A stretch of DNA of 56,492 bases from a virus, in IMG/VR virus record IMGVR_UViG_3300023284_000467, positions 1 through 56,492 of that record, one strand, 5' to 3'. Below are positions 55,958 to 56,492 of the stretch, piece by piece. Made by a program: the position numbers and the translations under genes. Numbering within the stretch: the stretch's first letter is position 1; every line of letters starts with the position of its first letter. The notes under the pieces are model-generated. The model did not search any database. It was not told the origin of the DNA and saw only the letters and a program-made list of their open reading frames with translations.

Positions 55958-56160
55958 CAGTTACACCTATACCTCGGATGCTGACAAGGCACCCGATGCG
56001 GGACAGAACCACACTGACCCCACGCATTACAGACGTTGACGTACACGACATCGTACGGATGCTGGAATCCAGTGACCCAACAACCACCAAACACTCTGGC
56101 AGCAATAATCAGAATCGCAATGCTCAACCCCACCGCGATCCAGATTTTCATCCAATTCAT
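55957..56160 (-). CDS. small membrane protein with cysteine-rich tail
   Basis: This protein of about 67 residues begins MNWMKIWIAVGLSIAILIIAARVFGGCWV. It has one membrane segment and a tail with cysteines (VNVCNAWGQCGSVPHRVPCQHPRYRCN). The start is uncertain among ATG 56160, ATG 56151 and an upstream TTG. The arrangement resembles a signal-anchored periplasmic peptide. Confidence 0.6.
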   Translation of the reverse strand: MNWMKIWIAVGLSIAILIIAARVFGGCWVTGFQHPYDVVYVNVCNAWGQCGSVPHRVPCQHPRYRCN

Positions 56161-56330
56161 CGGTGGAACCAACTACTCGAACCTCGCCCACACTGCAGAC
56201 AGGGCATGTACCGAACAGGATCTAACGCACCCTCCTTAAACCGATGCGGCAACCACCTCCTGACTATCGGGTTCCCGTACAGCAGGGTCCAAACCCAGTA
56301 CTTCGCGAAGCTTCTCCAGATCTCTGTCAT
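56157..56330 (-). CDS. small hypothetical protein
   Basis: This 57-residue frame starts at the ATG at 56330 behind AAGGAGTTACTT, the best ribosome-binding site in this corner. It has a hydrophobic aromatic first half (IWRSFAKYWVWTLLYGNPIVRRW) and a CLQCG pair near the end. It overlaps the upstream frame (56236-56492) by 95 bases, so one of the two may be spurious. The strong site argues for this one. Confidence 0.55.
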   Translation of the reverse strand: MTEIWRSFAKYWVWTLLYGNPIVRRWLPHRFKEGALDPVRYMPCLQCGRGSSSWFHR

Positions 56331-56492
56331 AAGTAACTCCTTGATAGGGTCCGCGAATACCCTGAGCCACTTCCCACACGTCCTTATAATCAGGATCTTG
56401 GTGCACCTTGTCAAGCCATTGAATCAACGTCACTGCAGCATCATGCTCGGTCGTCTCTAACTGGGTCAACTCTCCTAGCCTTTTTCTGAGCC
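56236..56492 (-). CDS. hypothetical protein, partial at right edge
   Basis: The frame is open from the window edge to a stop at 56236, so its true start may lie outside; a TTG at 56469 is the first inside. The visible part is helical and acidic (TTEHDAAVTLIQWLDKVHQDPDYKDVWEVAQGIRG, then DRDLEKLREVLGLDPAVRE). No family recognised. It overlaps the next gene by 95 bases. Confidence 0.55.
   Translation of the reverse strand, partial: LRKRLGELTQLETTEHDAAVTLIQWLDKVHQDPDYKDVWEVAQGIRGPYQGVTYDRDLEKLREVLGLDPAVREPDSQEVVAASV

Noticed and set aside
1-56492. Integrase, repressor, tRNA genes and attachment sites.
   Set aside because: I looked for tyrosine or serine recombinase motifs, helix-turn-helix repressors and tRNA cloverleaf landmarks and found none that I could support.

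Overview
This window looks like most of the genome of a tailed, double-stranded DNA phage with a siphovirus-type body plan; a contig or a large prophage part cannot be told apart from sequence alone. All but one of the convincing genes lie on the minus strand, packed end to end with ATGA, TAATG or TGATG overlaps and strong GGAGG ribosome-binding sites. I see no bacterial housekeeping gene, integrase, tRNA or CRISPR array. Both ends cut through genes. A lipoprotein and an Amidase_3 endolysin in the lysis region point weakly to a Gram-negative host.

Reading right to left, in the direction of transcription, the late region begins with small membrane proteins and a large terminase (53113-54951). 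It continues with a portal fused to a MuF domain and an ADP-ribosyltransferase-like domain (49756-53079), a prohead protease (48059-49489) and an HK97-fold major capsid protein (46852-48027). Head-tail connectors, the tail tube protein, and the G/GT tail chaperones with an evident -1 frameshift (42283-43028) follow. Next come a tape measure broken into three frames (39262-42275) and a DUF2460 / DUF2163 / NlpC-P60 / J-like tail-tip module of the kind seen in gene-transfer agents (33636-39265). About 19 kb of repetitive tail-fibre, adhesin and other structural genes follow (14602-33632). The lysis cassette of amidase, small membrane protein and lipoprotein is at 13436-14602.

A non-coding control region (about 12494-12985) with 61-bp tandem repeats separates the late genes from the early region. 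The early region (1-12457) is also transcribed leftward. It carries four copies of one unusual promoter (a TTGACA -35 preceded by TCGAAAAT-C, with a TGTTA extended -10) and many small zinc-binding proteins. It also encodes a SprT-like metalloprotease, an ATP-dependent DNA ligase and a SWIM-zinc-finger protein fused to the C-terminal region of RarA/MgsA.

The most striking part is one overlapping operon (about 555-5828) behind the leftmost of these promoters. It encodes a DnaN-like sliding clamp, a 76-residue protein, a ubiquitin-like beta-grasp protein ending in GGIR, a protein with an E2-like C-terminal domain, a JAMM/JAB peptidase with a complete motif, and a ThiF/E1-like activating enzyme. 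Two related HNH endonucleases are inserted in it or flank it. This is a complete-looking ubiquitin-like conjugation and deconjugation set carried by a phage and co-transcribed with a replication clamp. The function is inference; the component assignments rest on motifs visible in the sequence.
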